Shown here piece by piece: positions 9,016-18,838 of a DNA stretch of 64,000 nucleotides. The stretch comes from Flavobacterium zhairuonense. Its GTDB lineage: Bacteria; Bacteroidota; Bacteroidia; Flavobacteriales; Flavobacteriaceae. Every line of letters begins with the position of its first letter. Position 1 is the first letter of the stretch. The stretch spans positions 1 to 64,000 of the forward strand of contig NZ_SJSY01000059.1 of NCBI RefSeq assembly GCF_004352915.1, in the 5' to 3' direction. The translations under genes were made by a program, and so were the position numbers. The notes below the pieces were generated by a model. That model did no database searches. It worked only from the letters and a program-made list of their open reading frames with translations, and had not been told where the DNA came from.

Positions 9016-10332
9016 ATGGCAGACATTTACAAAGTAATCATTAGCCTTTATGCTGATGTTTACAAAAATATTGGGGCTGATGGAAAGCCAAAGGGAAAGA
9101 ATAATACCATCCTTATGGGATCGTTTGTAAAGCTTTTGCCCGAAGAAAATAATAACTGGCAAAAAATTCTGGCCTTTGGAAAAGAAGGTTGGATTGATAA
9201 AACTTGTTTAGGTCTTTCTGCTGCTTTAAAATGTTTTTATGTAGATGTGGGACAAGGCGACGGAGCGCTTCTTGAAGTTGGAAATGATGAAAACGGACTC
9301 AAAATAATTATTGACGGAGGACCAAATGATAACTTAAGTCATTATTTGAGCAAATGGCAGTACAAATATTATTTTGACAAAAACAAAAAAGTACATCTTG
9401 ATTATATTTTCATTAGCCATTTTGATAAAGATCATTATCAAGGTCTGATCGATATTATTAATGATGACCATTATACCATTGGAACAATTTACCATAACGG
9501 AATTGCCAAATTCAATGACACAAAAACGAATTTCCCTAAACAAGAATACAATACCGAATTAGGGAAAAAATCGAAACACAATGGCGAATATTATCTTGAA
9601 ACTTCATTTAGTACTCTGGCTGAATTTAATGCTTTAAAAGCAAAAGGTGGCATGCTTGATTTGCAGGAAAAATTTCTGAATGCAGTCAATACGGCTACGA
9701 GTCAAGGTCGTCTTGGAGATTTTGTTCGTTTGGATCATACAAGTACGATTCCTTCAAAAACAATCAACAATAAAAATTTCGCTATAGAAGTTTTGGGTCC
9801 TGTAACTTCAAAAATCGACAACAAAGTAGTTTACAAATATTTTGACGATGAAGCACATACAATAAATGGCCATAGTATTGTTTTGAAAATAACTTACGGA
9901 AATCGTTCTTTTTTATATGGTGGAGATTTGAATATTCCTGCCGAAGATCATTTATTGGAACATTATGGCACTTCGAATCCGTTTGAGGTTGATGTAGCAA
10001 AATCGTGCCATCACGGAGCATCTGAATTTACAACTGATTTTATGGCAAAAGTGAATCCGTATGCCACTGTAATTTCTTCTGGAGATAATGAAACCTACTC
10101 GCACCCGCGCGCCGATGCTATTGGCTGTGCCGGAAAATATACAAAATCAAAAAGACCACTAGTTTTCTCAACAGAATTGGCGCGTTCTACTGCCGAAGGA
10201 AGTACCAGAATCAAATACGGAATGATCAATATGCGTTGCGATGGAGACAATATCATTATGGCACAAATGAAAGAAGCAGTCAGCGGCGCAAGCCTCTGGG
10301 ATTTATATGAACAGAGTTTTTTTAATGTTTGA
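9016..10332 (+). CDS. ComEC/Rec2-type MBL-fold hydrolase with N-terminal SH3-like region
   Basis: A 438-residue cytoplasmic-looking protein (no signal peptide, no membrane helix). Residues about 5-65 look like a small beta-barrel/SH3-like module ending GWIDKTCL. Residues 72-370 carry the metallo-beta-lactamase signature of the ComEC C-terminal domain: FYVDVGQGDGALLE, H135-x-D137-x-D139-H140 in SHFDKDHYQG, GGDLN (D304), CHHGAS (H332, H333) and YSHP. The ligand set appears complete, so hydrolase activity is likely; the substrate is unknown. The ComEC channel domains are absent, so it is not the DNA-uptake channel. Standalone members of this group are often annotated only as metallohydrolases. 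It is monocistronic, bounded by an upstream promoter and a downstream long palindrome. Confidence 0.85.
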   Translation: MADIYKVIISLYADVYKNIGADGKPKGKNNTILMGSFVKLLPEENNNWQKILAFGKEGWIDKTCLGLSAALKCFYVDVGQGDGALLEVGNDENGLKIIIDGGPNDNLSHYLSKWQYKYYFDKNKKVHLDYIFISHFDKDHYQGLIDIINDDHYTIGTIYHNGIAKFNDTKTNFPKQEYNTELGKKSKHNGEYYLETSFSTLAEFNALKAKGGMLDLQEKFLNAVNTATSQGRLGDFVRLDHTSTIPSKTINNKNFAIEVLGPVTSKIDNKVVYKYFDDEAHTINGHSIVLKITYGNRSFLYGGDLNIPAEDHLLEHYGTSNPFEVDVAKSCHHGASEFTTDFMAKVNPYATVISSGDNETYSHPRADAIGCAGKYTKSKRPLVFSTELARSTAEGSTRIKYGMINMRCDGDNIIMAQMKEAVSGASLWDLYEQSFFNV

Positions 10333-10335
10333 TTT

Positions 10336-10581
10336 GTTTCAAGTTTCAAGTTGAAATGCGACTCGGATTGGGCTGATTTTTTAACGCAAAGTTCGCTAAG
10401 GTTTACGCAAAAGAACGCAAAGTTTTTTAGTAAGTTTCATAGAATGAAAAAGTTCGCAAAGCCTTATTGATAAAGCTTTGCGAACTTCGCGTTTATTGTA
10501 GACAAACTAAGATAAAAAAAACCTTGCGAACTTTGCGTTAAAAAATCAGCCCAAGTCACATTTCAACTTGAAACCTGAAAC
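10336..10581. repeat. Long imperfect palindrome, family A copy 1
   Basis: The left arm (about 10336-10402) and right arm (about 10525-10581) are inverted copies, with shared blocks GTTTCAAGTTGAAATG, GGGCTGATTTTTTAACGC and AAAGTTCGC. The centre repeats CGCAAAGTTCGCAAAG-type words in both orientations. The element fills the gap between the hydrolase stop and the SusD terminator. It has no open reading frame. Confidence 0.8.
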
Positions 10582-10596
10582 TTCTAAAAAAAATAG

Positions 10597-10622
10597 AAGC
10601 CCGTCTTTTTCAAGACGGGCTT
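10597..10622 (-). terminator. Rho-independent terminator after susD-like gene
   Basis: An 11-bp perfect GC-rich stem (AAGCCCGTCTT and AAGACGGGCTT) with a TTTC loop. T-runs flank it in both directions. It lies 44 bp beyond the SusD-like stop codon. Confidence 0.85.
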
Positions 10623-10665
10623 TTCTAATAAAAAAATAAATAAAAAATAAACTAACTAACACAAC

Positions 10666-12435
10666 TTAGTTATAACCTTGATTCTGTGTAAATTGTTTCG
10701 TTACGTCAATCGTAGATTGTGGAATTGGGAATACTCTTCTAAACGGTTGTGAAGCCGATTTAGCAGTTCCTGGCAAATCAAATTTCCCGAAACGAATCAT
10801 TTGTGGTCTTCTGTATAATTCCCAATACAATTCGAAACCAATTTCATTGTATAATTGAGTCGCATCAAGCGATGTAAGCGCTTTTCCTGGAACACTTCCA
10901 AACAAAGCTTCTCTCTTTCTGCTTGTACGCAATTTGTTTAAATCATCCATTGCCAAACCTACGCTTCCTTTTCTGAAATAAGCTTCAGCTCTCATCGTAT
11001 AAATTCCACCTAAACGGAACAATGGAATATCAACATTACTGTTTCCGTTTCCTCCTTCTGGATCAAATTCATATTTAAATACTCTTGCTCCCTTATTGAT
11101 TTCATTTTGAGCAAAAACGGCCTGAGCTGGATTTTTGAAAGTCAATGATGGTGTAAAATCCATTCTAGTTGTTGTACTTTTTTCCATATATAATGGAGAA
11201 ACTTTAATACGTCCGTTGATCATTTCTAAAGAACCTGAAGACAATAAAATTGGTCCGTATTGTGGTCCATACTCAATTCCTCTGTTAAAGTGGAACCAAG
11301 GCAAATTAGCGCTTTTCGGAACGATATCTGTTGCAGGAACACTTACGTCTGTTCCGTCATTTTTGAACCAAGTTCCATCTGAATATTGATATTTTTGCTG
11401 AAATCTTGGATCATCATGATTTCCATCCCAAGTTGCAAAAAATTCTGGAGTCGTACATGCTGCGTTAGTTCCTCTGTTTGCTGCAGAAGTTCTTTGGTTA
11501 CGCTCCATACATACATAAGCAAAACTGTTTGAACCGTTGCGGATGTAATCTATTTTTTGAGAAATTGCAAAAATAAGCTCTTTTCCTTTATCATTATCTC
11601 TTGCAAAGTTTTTGAAATAATCGCTTTCTAAAGAATATTTTCCAGAATTGATCAATAAAGAAGTATAATAAATTACACGATCCATATCGGTTCCTCCACC
11701 TGAAACTGACGCTTCACTGAAGTTAAAGTTTGAAGTTGCATTGAAACGATCTTTAAATACAGCACGATTCAAATACATTGTTGCCAAAAATCCGTAAGCC
11801 GCTTCTTTTGTAAAACGTCCGTGGTGCGTTTGCTGTTCGCCCATGCTTGCTAAATCTGGAATTAAAGCTTCAACATCGGTAATTAATTTATCAATTTGAG
11901 TATCGGCTTTTAAAATTTGCAAAGGCGCGTTTGGGTTCATTGGATCTCTATATGGCGCTTGTCCGTACAAATCTAAAGTCGTGTATAAATAATAATCTAA
12001 AAGCCCTTTAGCTTCTGCCAAAAACAATTTCTTTTCTGGAATTGAGCTTTCTTCAACCGATTGAATTGCGGTCAGCGAACGAGTAATTCCGTTAGTCAAT
12101 TTATTCCAGTTGTCCCCTACAATAGCATTATCCGATTTCCATGTAAACTCATGCATGTCTCTCCATTTTCCTCCATCTCCCCAGTCGCTTCCACGTGTTG
12201 GCAAAATGGCTTCATCTGTCGTATATTCTTGCAAAGAGAAAACACCTCCGTGATCTACAAAAGTTCCATCTCCTAATCGATCATAAGCTGCCGCAAGTGC
12301 ACCTGCTGGATTAGAAGCATTATCGCCTAAAACCTCGTCCAAAACCACTTCATCAAGATCTGTACAGCTGGCAAACAGCCAGATAAATGAGAACAAGGCA
12401 ATTAATTTTATACTAAAAAATGTATTTGTCTTCAT
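10666..12435 (-). CDS. SusD/RagB family nutrient-binding lipoprotein
   Basis: A 589-residue outer-membrane lipoprotein with SPII lipobox FASC (Cys24). The N-terminal TPR-like region (NAIVGDNWNKLTNGITRS), the AEAKGLLDYYLYTTLDLYGQAPY segment and the C-terminal RLGGIYTMRAEAYFRKG and FELYWELYRRPQMIRFGKF motifs are diagnostic of SusD/RagB. It caps the SusC-like TonB-dependent porin encoded directly upstream (6-bp gap). With the ECF sigma/FecR pair it forms one regulated uptake module. The ligand cannot be read from sequence. Neighbouring phospholipase and phosphoesterase genes suggest phosphoester substrates rather than beta-glucan. Confidence 0.95.
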   Translation of the reverse strand: MKTNTFFSIKLIALFSFIWLFASCTDLDEVVLDEVLGDNASNPAGALAAAYDRLGDGTFVDHGGVFSLQEYTTDEAILPTRGSDWGDGGKWRDMHEFTWKSDNAIVGDNWNKLTNGITRSLTAIQSVEESSIPEKKLFLAEAKGLLDYYLYTTLDLYGQAPYRDPMNPNAPLQILKADTQIDKLITDVEALIPDLASMGEQQTHHGRFTKEAAYGFLATMYLNRAVFKDRFNATSNFNFSEASVSGGGTDMDRVIYYTSLLINSGKYSLESDYFKNFARDNDKGKELIFAISQKIDYIRNGSNSFAYVCMERNQRTSAANRGTNAACTTPEFFATWDGNHDDPRFQQKYQYSDGTWFKNDGTDVSVPATDIVPKSANLPWFHFNRGIEYGPQYGPILLSSGSLEMINGRIKVSPLYMEKSTTTRMDFTPSLTFKNPAQAVFAQNEINKGARVFKYEFDPEGGNGNSNVDIPLFRLGGIYTMRAEAYFRKGSVGLAMDDLNKLRTSRKREALFGSVPGKALTSLDATQLYNEIGFELYWELYRRPQMIRFGKFDLPGTAKSASQPFRRVFPIPQSTIDVTKQFTQNQGYN

Positions 12436-12441
12436 AATAAA

Positions 12442-15400
12442 TTATAGTTTTAAAGTTGCTCCAAAACTGAACGTTCTAGAAGTTGGGTAAGCAGCATAAT
12501 CAATACCAATTGACTGGTTTCCTCCATTTGATTTTGGGCTGTTGATTAATGGGTCAAAGCCTGTGTAATTTGTAATTGTTACCAAGTTTTGTCCTGTAAC
12601 ATAAAGCGTTAAACCATTGATCCAGTTGATTCCTTTTAAATCGAAATTGTAACCAATACGAGCTGTATTTAATCGGATAAAATCAGATTTCTCTAAGAAA
12701 AGTGTCGATAAAATTGGAGAGTTTGTTGGGTTTGCACCAGATTCATAATAACCTGTTGCCACGTTTCTATCAGAAGCTAAGTTGTTAATATTTAAAGCAT
12801 TCAGTCCAGTGTTATTCAATAAATAACCACCTGTTTGTCCAATGATTGAGAATGAGAATGTGAAGTTTTTGTATCTCATATCACTGTTGAAACCGTAATA
12901 GAATGTTGGCAATGCACCTTCAATAATAATTCTGTCGCTGTTGTCAATTTTTCCGTCTCCATTTTGATCTTTAAAAATATTTGCTCCGTTGGCATCAAAA
13001 CCAATGTGTTGCAATAAATAGAAAGATCCCGCTGCATAACCGCTTTTGTAAATGTTTGCATTTACCCCAGATTGTCCTGGTCCTGAAATAGTTCCTGTCA
13101 AAATTTCTGAAACTGGCAAATCTTGAATTTTATTGTTTAAAGTCGCACCGTTCATATCAATGTTCCAAGAAAAATCTTTTTTGTCAATCAATTTTGAACC
13201 TAACATAAATTCAAAACCTTTATTGATGATTTTTCCGTCGATATTTGTCCAGATTGTAGTCGTTGGGCTTAACGCTTGTGACGGAACATTTAGAATTGCA
13301 TCTGTTGTAGTTTTGTTGAAATAATCGAAAGTTCCATACAATTTGTCGTTCCAGAAACTGAAATCTAAACCTAAATTGTATTGTGTTACTACTTCCCATT
13401 TCAAATCAGGATTTGGTGTTCTGTTTACCGAAACTCCATTTACCAGATTCAAATCGCTGTATAAATAATATCCATCAGCACCTGAAAGTGAATAACTTGC
13501 CTGCGTAATTTTATTTTCAACTTCCTGATTTCCTGTTTGTCCCCAGCTTGCTCTTAATTTCAAGTTGCTTACTGCAGTTACATCTTCTAAGAATTTTTCT
13601 TTAGAAATATTCCATCCTAAAGCTGCTGATGGAAAATAACCGTATTTATTGTTTTTCCCAAAACGAGTCGAACCGTCAGCTCTCATCGAAGCTGTCAAAA
13701 GATATTTGTCATTGAAAGTGTAATTTACTCTTCCAAAATAAGACTGAAGCTCGTTTTCTTGCGCATATCCAGAAACTCCAGATTGTGTTCCTGCAAAACC
13801 AGGATTGATTGCTGGAGGCACCCCAACACCTTGGTTCGAAATTCCGTCAACACTGAAAGAGGTTCCAGATCTTTCGAATTTTTGGTATGAAAATCCGCCT
13901 AAAGCTTCGATTTTATGTTTATCCAAATTCAAATTGTAAGTCAAGTAGTGCTCTACTAAAGAGTTTCTTGAATCTAAATTACTCTGAACATATTTCCCTT
14001 TCGGATTCAAATCGGTTAAGTTTGGAAAAATAGTCGTGTTTCTTTCTGACATAGAACGGTCAAAACCAATGTTTAATTTGTACTCCAATCCGTCAACAAT
14101 TCTTAAAGAAGCTTCTAAATTTCCTAAAACTCTCATTGTACGCGTTACATCATCATAAATGCTTAATAAATAAGCTGGGTTATAATGCGCATTCATGTTG
14201 AAGTTTGTATAGTTTCCTTTTGAATCAAAAACAGATCTTGTTGGGTTTGCCATCAAAGTATGAACGATCAACTGTCCGTTTGAACCTCCGTCATCACTTG
14301 TAGGAACTCCGTTATCTTTAGTTTCACTCGCTGTAAGATTCATTTTTACTTTCAGACGTTTGTTATCCAAAAACGACTCAGCAGCGTTAATTCTTCCCGA
14401 CATACGTTTGAAATTACTCTTATTGATAATTCCTTCCTGATTCATTTGCGCAATCGAAGCATAGTAATTTCCAGACTCTGTTTGTTTTGAAAAAGCCAAT
14501 GAATTATTTGTTGTAATAGCAGTTCTAAAAATCACATCTTGCCAATCTGTATTTCCACCGTGATCAAAAGCTGGATCTTTAATCGCTTTTCTGTATTCAT
14601 CAGCGCTTAAAACATCAAGTTTATGAGCCACATTCGAAATTCCTGTATAAGAATCAAAAGTCAACGTTCCTTCGCCTTTTGAGCCTTTTTTAGTTGTAAC
14701 CAAAACAACTCCGTTTGATCCTCTTGCACCGTAAATCGCTGCTGCTGAAGCATCTTTCAAAACGGTAATCGATTCGATATCACTTGTGTTCAAAAAGTTT
14801 AAAGGATTTTTAGCCGATGAATTTCCGAAACCAACATTACTTCCTGACGGACTCACATCATCATTTGACAAAGGCACTCCATCCACAACAAACAAAGGCG
14901 TACTTCCGCTTCTGATAGATCCTACACCTCTTATCGTTACATTTACAGCAGCTCCAGGCTCACCGCTTGTATTTACAACACGAACTCCGGCAATTTTCCC
15001 TTGCATTAAATTATCTACAGAAATATTTACACCTTGCTTAAAATTTGCTGCTTCAAGCTGCGTAACCGCACCAGTTACATCTTTTTTAGATTGTTTTCCG
15101 TAACCTACAACTAAAACTTCGCTCAATTCAGAAGTATTTGGTTCTAACTGAATTGTCATAAAAGTTTTTTGTGCAGCAACAACTTTCGTTTTATAACCTA
15201 AATACGAAACTTCAATTGTTTTTCCGTCACCAACCGTAATTTCAAATTCACCATCAAAATTAGAAACTGCACTGTTTGACGAACTTGTTTCCATAATCGT
15301 CGCACCTGGAATTGGCACATTATTTTCATCAACTACTTTTCCTTTTACTTTAACTCTGTCTGCTGCTTTTACAGTTGTAATTTTTGGAGCTGCAGTTTTC

Positions 15401-15723
15401 TGAATCAAAACTAATTTTCCGTTGATATTGTAATTGAAATTTGCTTTTTTTGAAAGGTCATTCAAAATTGCCGAAATTGTTTCGCCAGCAAAATTTACCG
15501 TGTAAGTTGTGTTATCAGCAATTACAGCTTGTCCGTAACTGAATTTGTAATCTGTTTGTTGGCTCAATTTTGAAAATATAGAAACTAGAGTTGCTTTTTC
15601 TATTTTATTTTCTAAATTTGATTTTTTTACTAAAGTTTTACTAAAACCTGTCTGTAAGGTCAGTAAAGCCAGAACTAAAAAGAAAAGACTCTTTAGATTT
15701 AAATAAGAAGTTTTAAAATACAT
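12442..15723 (-). CDS. SusC/RagA TonB-dependent transporter with STN domain
   Basis: A 1093-residue outer-membrane porin. Signal peptide to about residue 29. An STN (secretin/TonB short N-terminal) domain at about 40-108 (FSKLSQQTDYKFSYG); a CarboxypepD_reg-like domain at about 125-200 (GKVVDENNVPIPGATI); the plug at about 200-325 with LVVGYGKQSKKDVTGAV and AAAIYGARGSNGVVLVTT; then the TonB-dependent barrel to the C-terminal FSFGATLKL strand. The STN domain is the one that contacts FecR-type anti-sigma factors in trans-envelope signalling. The adjacent fecR/ECF genes match this. It imports nutrient together with the SusD-like partner just downstream. Confidence 0.95.
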   Translation of the reverse strand: MYFKTSYLNLKSLFFLVLALLTLQTGFSKTLVKKSNLENKIEKATLVSIFSKLSQQTDYKFSYGQAVIADNTTYTVNFAGETISAILNDLSKKANFNYNINGKLVLIQKTAAPKITTVKAADRVKVKGKVVDENNVPIPGATIMETSSSNSAVSNFDGEFEITVGDGKTIEVSYLGYKTKVVAAQKTFMTIQLEPNTSELSEVLVVGYGKQSKKDVTGAVTQLEAANFKQGVNISVDNLMQGKIAGVRVVNTSGEPGAAVNVTIRGVGSIRSGSTPLFVVDGVPLSNDDVSPSGSNVGFGNSSAKNPLNFLNTSDIESITVLKDASAAAIYGARGSNGVVLVTTKKGSKGEGTLTFDSYTGISNVAHKLDVLSADEYRKAIKDPAFDHGGNTDWQDVIFRTAITTNNSLAFSKQTESGNYYASIAQMNQEGIINKSNFKRMSGRINAAESFLDNKRLKVKMNLTASETKDNGVPTSDDGGSNGQLIVHTLMANPTRSVFDSKGNYTNFNMNAHYNPAYLLSIYDDVTRTMRVLGNLEASLRIVDGLEYKLNIGFDRSMSERNTTIFPNLTDLNPKGKYVQSNLDSRNSLVEHYLTYNLNLDKHKIEALGGFSYQKFERSGTSFSVDGISNQGVGVPPAINPGFAGTQSGVSGYAQENELQSYFGRVNYTFNDKYLLTASMRADGSTRFGKNNKYGYFPSAALGWNISKEKFLEDVTAVSNLKLRASWGQTGNQEVENKITQASYSLSGADGYYLYSDLNLVNGVSVNRTPNPDLKWEVVTQYNLGLDFSFWNDKLYGTFDYFNKTTTDAILNVPSQALSPTTTIWTNIDGKIINKGFEFMLGSKLIDKKDFSWNIDMNGATLNNKIQDLPVSEILTGTISGPGQSGVNANIYKSGYAAGSFYLLQHIGFDANGANIFKDQNGDGKIDNSDRIIIEGALPTFYYGFNSDMRYKNFTFSFSIIGQTGGYLLNNTGLNALNINNLASDRNVATGYYESGANPTNSPILSTLFLEKSDFIRLNTARIGYNFDLKGINWINGLTLYVTGQNLVTITNYTGFDPLINSPKSNGGNQSIGIDYAAYPTSRTFSFGATLKL

Positions 15724-15796
15724 GATTTAAGTTATTGGTTTTTTTACGATACTTAATTTATTCAAAGGCAGTTGTTCCAGCAGCTGCTTTTTTGTT

Positions 15797-16720
15797 TTAA
15801 TCCACTTTTACTATTTCGCCATAAACTCTGAATTTTAGGTTTGTGATATAATTTATTTGTTCTAAAACATTCTCTAATGTTGCGTCTTTTTTGATGAATA
15901 CCGTTAACGGCGTTGCTAACACGCGCTCATTATCATATTGAAATGAAACTCCGTATTTATATTGTAAAATCGTAATGACTTGTTTAAGTGTGGTTTCATT
16001 TAGTGTTACATCGGTTGAATACCAATTCACTAAAAATGATTTGTCCGCTAATTGCTTCGTCAATTTGTTTGATTCGAATAAAGCTTCTTCATTTGGAACC
16101 AAATCAACGCTCTGCCCTTTTGAACTCACGTTTACTTTTCCAGTTACCACAATCACTTCACATTTTGATTTCGAAAGCTGAATGTGAAATGATGTTCCGA
16201 CTACTCTGGTTCGAATTTCGCGGGAAGTAATTATAAAAGGATGTTTTTTGTCTTTGGCGATTTCAAAAAATGCATTTCCTTTTAAAAGAGTCACTTTTCT
16301 TTCATCTCCTTCAAATTTTTCGGGATATTGAAATAATGAGTTTGCTGCCAGATAAATTTTCGAGCCGTCACTTAATTGGATAGATTTGGGAATCGATGAC
16401 GTTTTAAACGATAATTGCTTTTCAACAGCAATTTTTGGTTTAAGCCAAAAGCCTAAACCGGCAAGAATAAGAATACTGGCAGCGGCCATATATTTTAAAT
16501 AAGGATAAAAGGTTTTCTTTTTTCCTATTCGAAGCTGAATATTGTCATATATATCTTGAGAAACTTCCTCAGAATTTCCCATCGAAAGTTCATCCCATTT
16601 TGATTTTTGATATTGATTGAAGGCAAAATCATTTAGCAGATTTTCTTCTGCAATTGAAGTTTTATTTCTTGAACTTTTATCGATAAGATGTTCTAAACTA
16701 TGCTTGATTCTTTTTATCAT
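15797..16720 (-). CDS. FecR-family anti-sigma factor
   Basis: A 307-residue inner-membrane protein: cytoplasmic N-terminal region (1-70), one transmembrane helix (about 76-94, MAAASILILAGLGFWL), a periplasmic FecR domain (about 100-200, LSDGSKIYLAANSLFQYPE) and the C-terminal DUF4974/STN-like domain (about 240-305). It relays the STN signal of the SusC-like transporter to the ECF sigma factor encoded upstream. I chose ATG 16720 (MIKRIKH); the upstream ATG at 16756 lies inside a repeat arm (16742-16879), so its extra 12 codons are probably repeat sequence. Confidence 0.9.
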   Translation of the reverse strand: MIKRIKHSLEHLIDKSSRNKTSIAEENLLNDFAFNQYQKSKWDELSMGNSEEVSQDIYDNIQLRIGKKKTFYPYLKYMAAASILILAGLGFWLKPKIAVEKQLSFKTSSIPKSIQLSDGSKIYLAANSLFQYPEKFEGDERKVTLLKGNAFFEIAKDKKHPFIITSREIRTRVVGTSFHIQLSKSKCEVIVVTGKVNVSSKGQSVDLVPNEEALFESNKLTKQLADKSFLVNWYSTDVTLNETTLKQVITILQYKYGVSFQYDNERVLATPLTVFIKKDATLENVLEQINYITNLKFRVYGEIVKVD

Positions 16721-16741
16721 ACTACTTTGTGTGATTTTTTC

Positions 16742-16879
16742 AACACATAGAAACATAGTTTTACTTACTTATTAAAGGCGTTTCACTTTGCATTAATAAT
16801 CATAGCATTTTGCTATGTGTAAAAACTAGTTTTTCTAAATCTCCTTTTTCAAAAAGAAATACCTATGTTTCTATGTGTT
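16742..16879. repeat. Long imperfect palindrome, family B copy 1
   Basis: The outer arms AACACATAGAAACATAG and CTATGTTTCTATGTGTT are inverted copies. The centre holds a second hairpin (CATAGCATTTTGCTATG) and AAACTAGTTTTTCTAAA. Related elements occur at 30488 and 42566. It separates the ECF sigma and FecR genes and provides a spurious upstream ATG for the latter. Confidence 0.85.
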
Positions 16880-16984
16880 AAAAAAAAACGATTCAATTAA
16901 AAAGGTTTGTTATTACAAGTAAGTACCAGAATCTCGAAATCGTACTATCCGCAAATATTATGAAAACATCAACTGAAAGTTATC

Positions 16985-17509
16985 TTAAAAGTTTTTATGA
17001 AAAATAATAAAAGGCGCCAGCCAAGCCAAGTCTTTCAAGCCTTCGCGCAATTGTTTTAATGCCGATGAAATTTGGTTTTTCACCGTTTGTTTCGAAATTC
17101 CAAGCTCGTCTGCAATCTGATCGATTGACATATCCTGAAATTTATACATTAATAAAACTTCTTTTCTCTTCTCCGGAAGTTGATCTAATGCGGCATAAAG
17201 TAAATCCATTATTTCGGGATCAATCGAAGCAAAATTGTCAATTATATAATCTTCGAACTGATCTTCCAAAATTGTCTTATCAAACCTATTATTTTGATAA
17301 TGTTTGAAAACCTGATTTTTGACAGCACGAAATAAATAAGGTTCTATCGCATTGATGTTCAAATCGTCTTTTCGTTCCCACAAATCAATAAAAACATCCT
17401 GCACGATATTCTGCGCCAAGTCTTTATCCTGAGTCATCGTATACGAAAAAGCATTGAGCTTTTTCCAGTATTGCGTATACGTTTTTTCAAAAATTTCAGG
17501 ATTCTTCAT
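16985..17509 (-). CDS. ECF-family RNA polymerase sigma factor
   Basis: A 174-residue FecI/RpoE-like sigma-70 factor. Region 2 is at about 15-80 (LNAFSYTMTQDKDLAQNIVQ, QDVFIDLWE) and region 4 at about 115-165, with the helix-turn-helix MSIDQIADELGISKQTVKNQ. The start ATG at 17509 gives the standard length; a further upstream ATG at 17599 would add 30 Phe/Ile-rich residues unlike this family. It heads the sigma, anti-sigma, SusC, SusD order typical of Bacteroidetes trans-envelope signalling, so it should drive its own susCD genes. Confidence 0.92.
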   Translation of the reverse strand: MKNPEIFEKTYTQYWKKLNAFSYTMTQDKDLAQNIVQDVFIDLWERKDDLNINAIEPYLFRAVKNQVFKHYQNNRFDKTILEDQFEDYIIDNFASIDPEIMDLLYAALDQLPEKRKEVLLMYKFQDMSIDQIADELGISKQTVKNQISSALKQLREGLKDLAWLAPFIIFHKNF

Positions 17510-17775
17510 GGTGATTTCTGGTAGTATTTGGTGATGTAAAATAATGAAATACGACACCAATACTTTTTGCCTGAAAGTTATCTTTAAATTAAATTTCAAA
17601 TCGATTTGTTTTAATAATACTACTATTTTCGGGCAAAAATGATATTTGGTTTGCGATTTCTTTTCGTTTAGCTAACACCAAAAACAATTACCAATTTTAC
17701 TTTAGTAATCTCTAAAAAAAGCAATTCTCTGTTGCTGCGTCCTCTTAATTCCACAATCCTAATTTCTTCAAAATC

Positions 17776-18831
17776 ATGAAACAAATTTTGTTTGCAGCAT
17801 TATTTGCTGGAGCTTTTCAATTGAGTCACGCACAAAATGACAATTTAAAAATCAACCAAATTCAAGTCATCGGTTCACACAATAGTTATCGACACGCTAT
17901 TGAAACTGATTTATACAATACCATTCAGGCAAAGGACACTTCGCGTTCTTTAAAAGGACTTCAGTACACACATATCAGTCTTACAGAGCAATTAAATAAA
18001 GGTTTGCGAAACTTAGAAATTGATGTTCAACCCGATTCGAAAGGCGGAAAATTTGCACACCCGAAAGGTCTTGATATTGCAAAATCACAAGAAGCTTATG
18101 ACCCAAATGGAGAAATGAAAAAACCAGGGTTCAAAGTTTTTCATATGATTGATATCGATTTTAAAACCTCTTGCTACACGCTTAAAAGCTGTCTTGCTGA
18201 ACTAAAAAAATGGTCTGACGCAAATCCTGATCACGTTCCGGTTTTTATTACGCTAGAACCTAAAGACGATGATAGTTACTTAGGTACAAAAGCAGAGAAA
18301 TTTACATCTGAACTTTTTGATGCTTTAGACAAAGAACTTCGTAAAGGTTTAGGAAATAAACTAATTACGCCCGATATGGTTCGCGGAAAATACAAAACAC
18401 TTGAAGAAGCGGTCTTAAACAATAATTGGCCAACTTTGAAAGAAGCAAAAGGAAAATTTTTATTCCTTTTAGATAATAACGGCGCAAAAAGAGATTTGTA
18501 CGCATTGAATCATCCGTCCCTTAAGGGACGCGCCGTTTTTATTAATGCTGAACCGGGAAAACCAGAAGCGGCTTGGTTATTCAGAAATAATTCTGAAGAT
18601 CCATCAATTACTGATTTGGTTAAAAAAGGTTACTTAATAAGAACCCGCGCCGATTCTGATACTAAAGAAGCACGCAAAAATGATTATTCACATTTTGAAG
18701 CAGCGAAAAAATCAGGAGCTCAAATCATCAGCACCGATTATTATTTGCCAAGTACTTTCTTTGATTCTCCGTACCAAATTAAATATGATGACGGAACTTA
18801 TGTGAGAACGAATCCTGTAAATGTGCCTTAA
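17776..18831 (+). CDS. Secreted calcium-dependent PI-PLC-like phosphodiesterase
   Basis: A 351-residue protein with signal peptide (cleavage after QLSHAQ). The sequence QVIGSHNSYRHAI places a catalytic-type His at residue 35. FHMIDIDFKTSCYTLKSCLAELKKW and VFITLEPKDDDS match the Ca2+-dependent phosphatidylinositol-specific phospholipase C family (PI-PLC-C1 type). These TIM-barrel enzymes cleave phosphodiester head groups. It is transcribed divergently from the ECF sigma gene and converges on a metallophosphoesterase. Together they suggest stepwise release of phosphate or polyol from phospholipid or phosphoinositide. Substrate inferred; family call fairly firm. Confidence 0.85.
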   Translation: MKQILFAALFAGAFQLSHAQNDNLKINQIQVIGSHNSYRHAIETDLYNTIQAKDTSRSLKGLQYTHISLTEQLNKGLRNLEIDVQPDSKGGKFAHPKGLDIAKSQEAYDPNGEMKKPGFKVFHMIDIDFKTSCYTLKSCLAELKKWSDANPDHVPVFITLEPKDDDSYLGTKAEKFTSELFDALDKELRKGLGNKLITPDMVRGKYKTLEEAVLNNNWPTLKEAKGKFLFLLDNNGAKRDLYALNHPSLKGRAVFINAEPGKPEAAWLFRNNSEDPSITDLVKKGYLIRTRADSDTKEARKNDYSHFEAAKKSGAQIISTDYYLPSTFFDSPYQIKYDDGTYVRTNPVNVP

Positions 18832-18838
18832 TTTTTTT

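Noticed and set aside
9016..10332. Natural-competence DNA channel (ComEC)
   Set aside because: Only the MBL domain is present; there are no membrane segments or competence domain.
10666..15723. Assigning the SusCD pair to the GH16/GH64/GH18 locus
   Set aside because: It is separated by the phospholipase, the phosphoesterase and several terminators, and is controlled by its own ECF/FecR pair. Not excluded, but not the simplest reading.
16720..16756. Longer start for the FecR protein
   Set aside because: The upstream ATG and its 12 codons fall in or at the edge of the family B repeat arm; the downstream ATG gives a normal N-terminus.
18515..18535. Palindrome GTCCCTTAAGGGAC within the PI-PLC gene
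   Set aside because: It is inside a conserved coding region and translates without disruption; probably chance.
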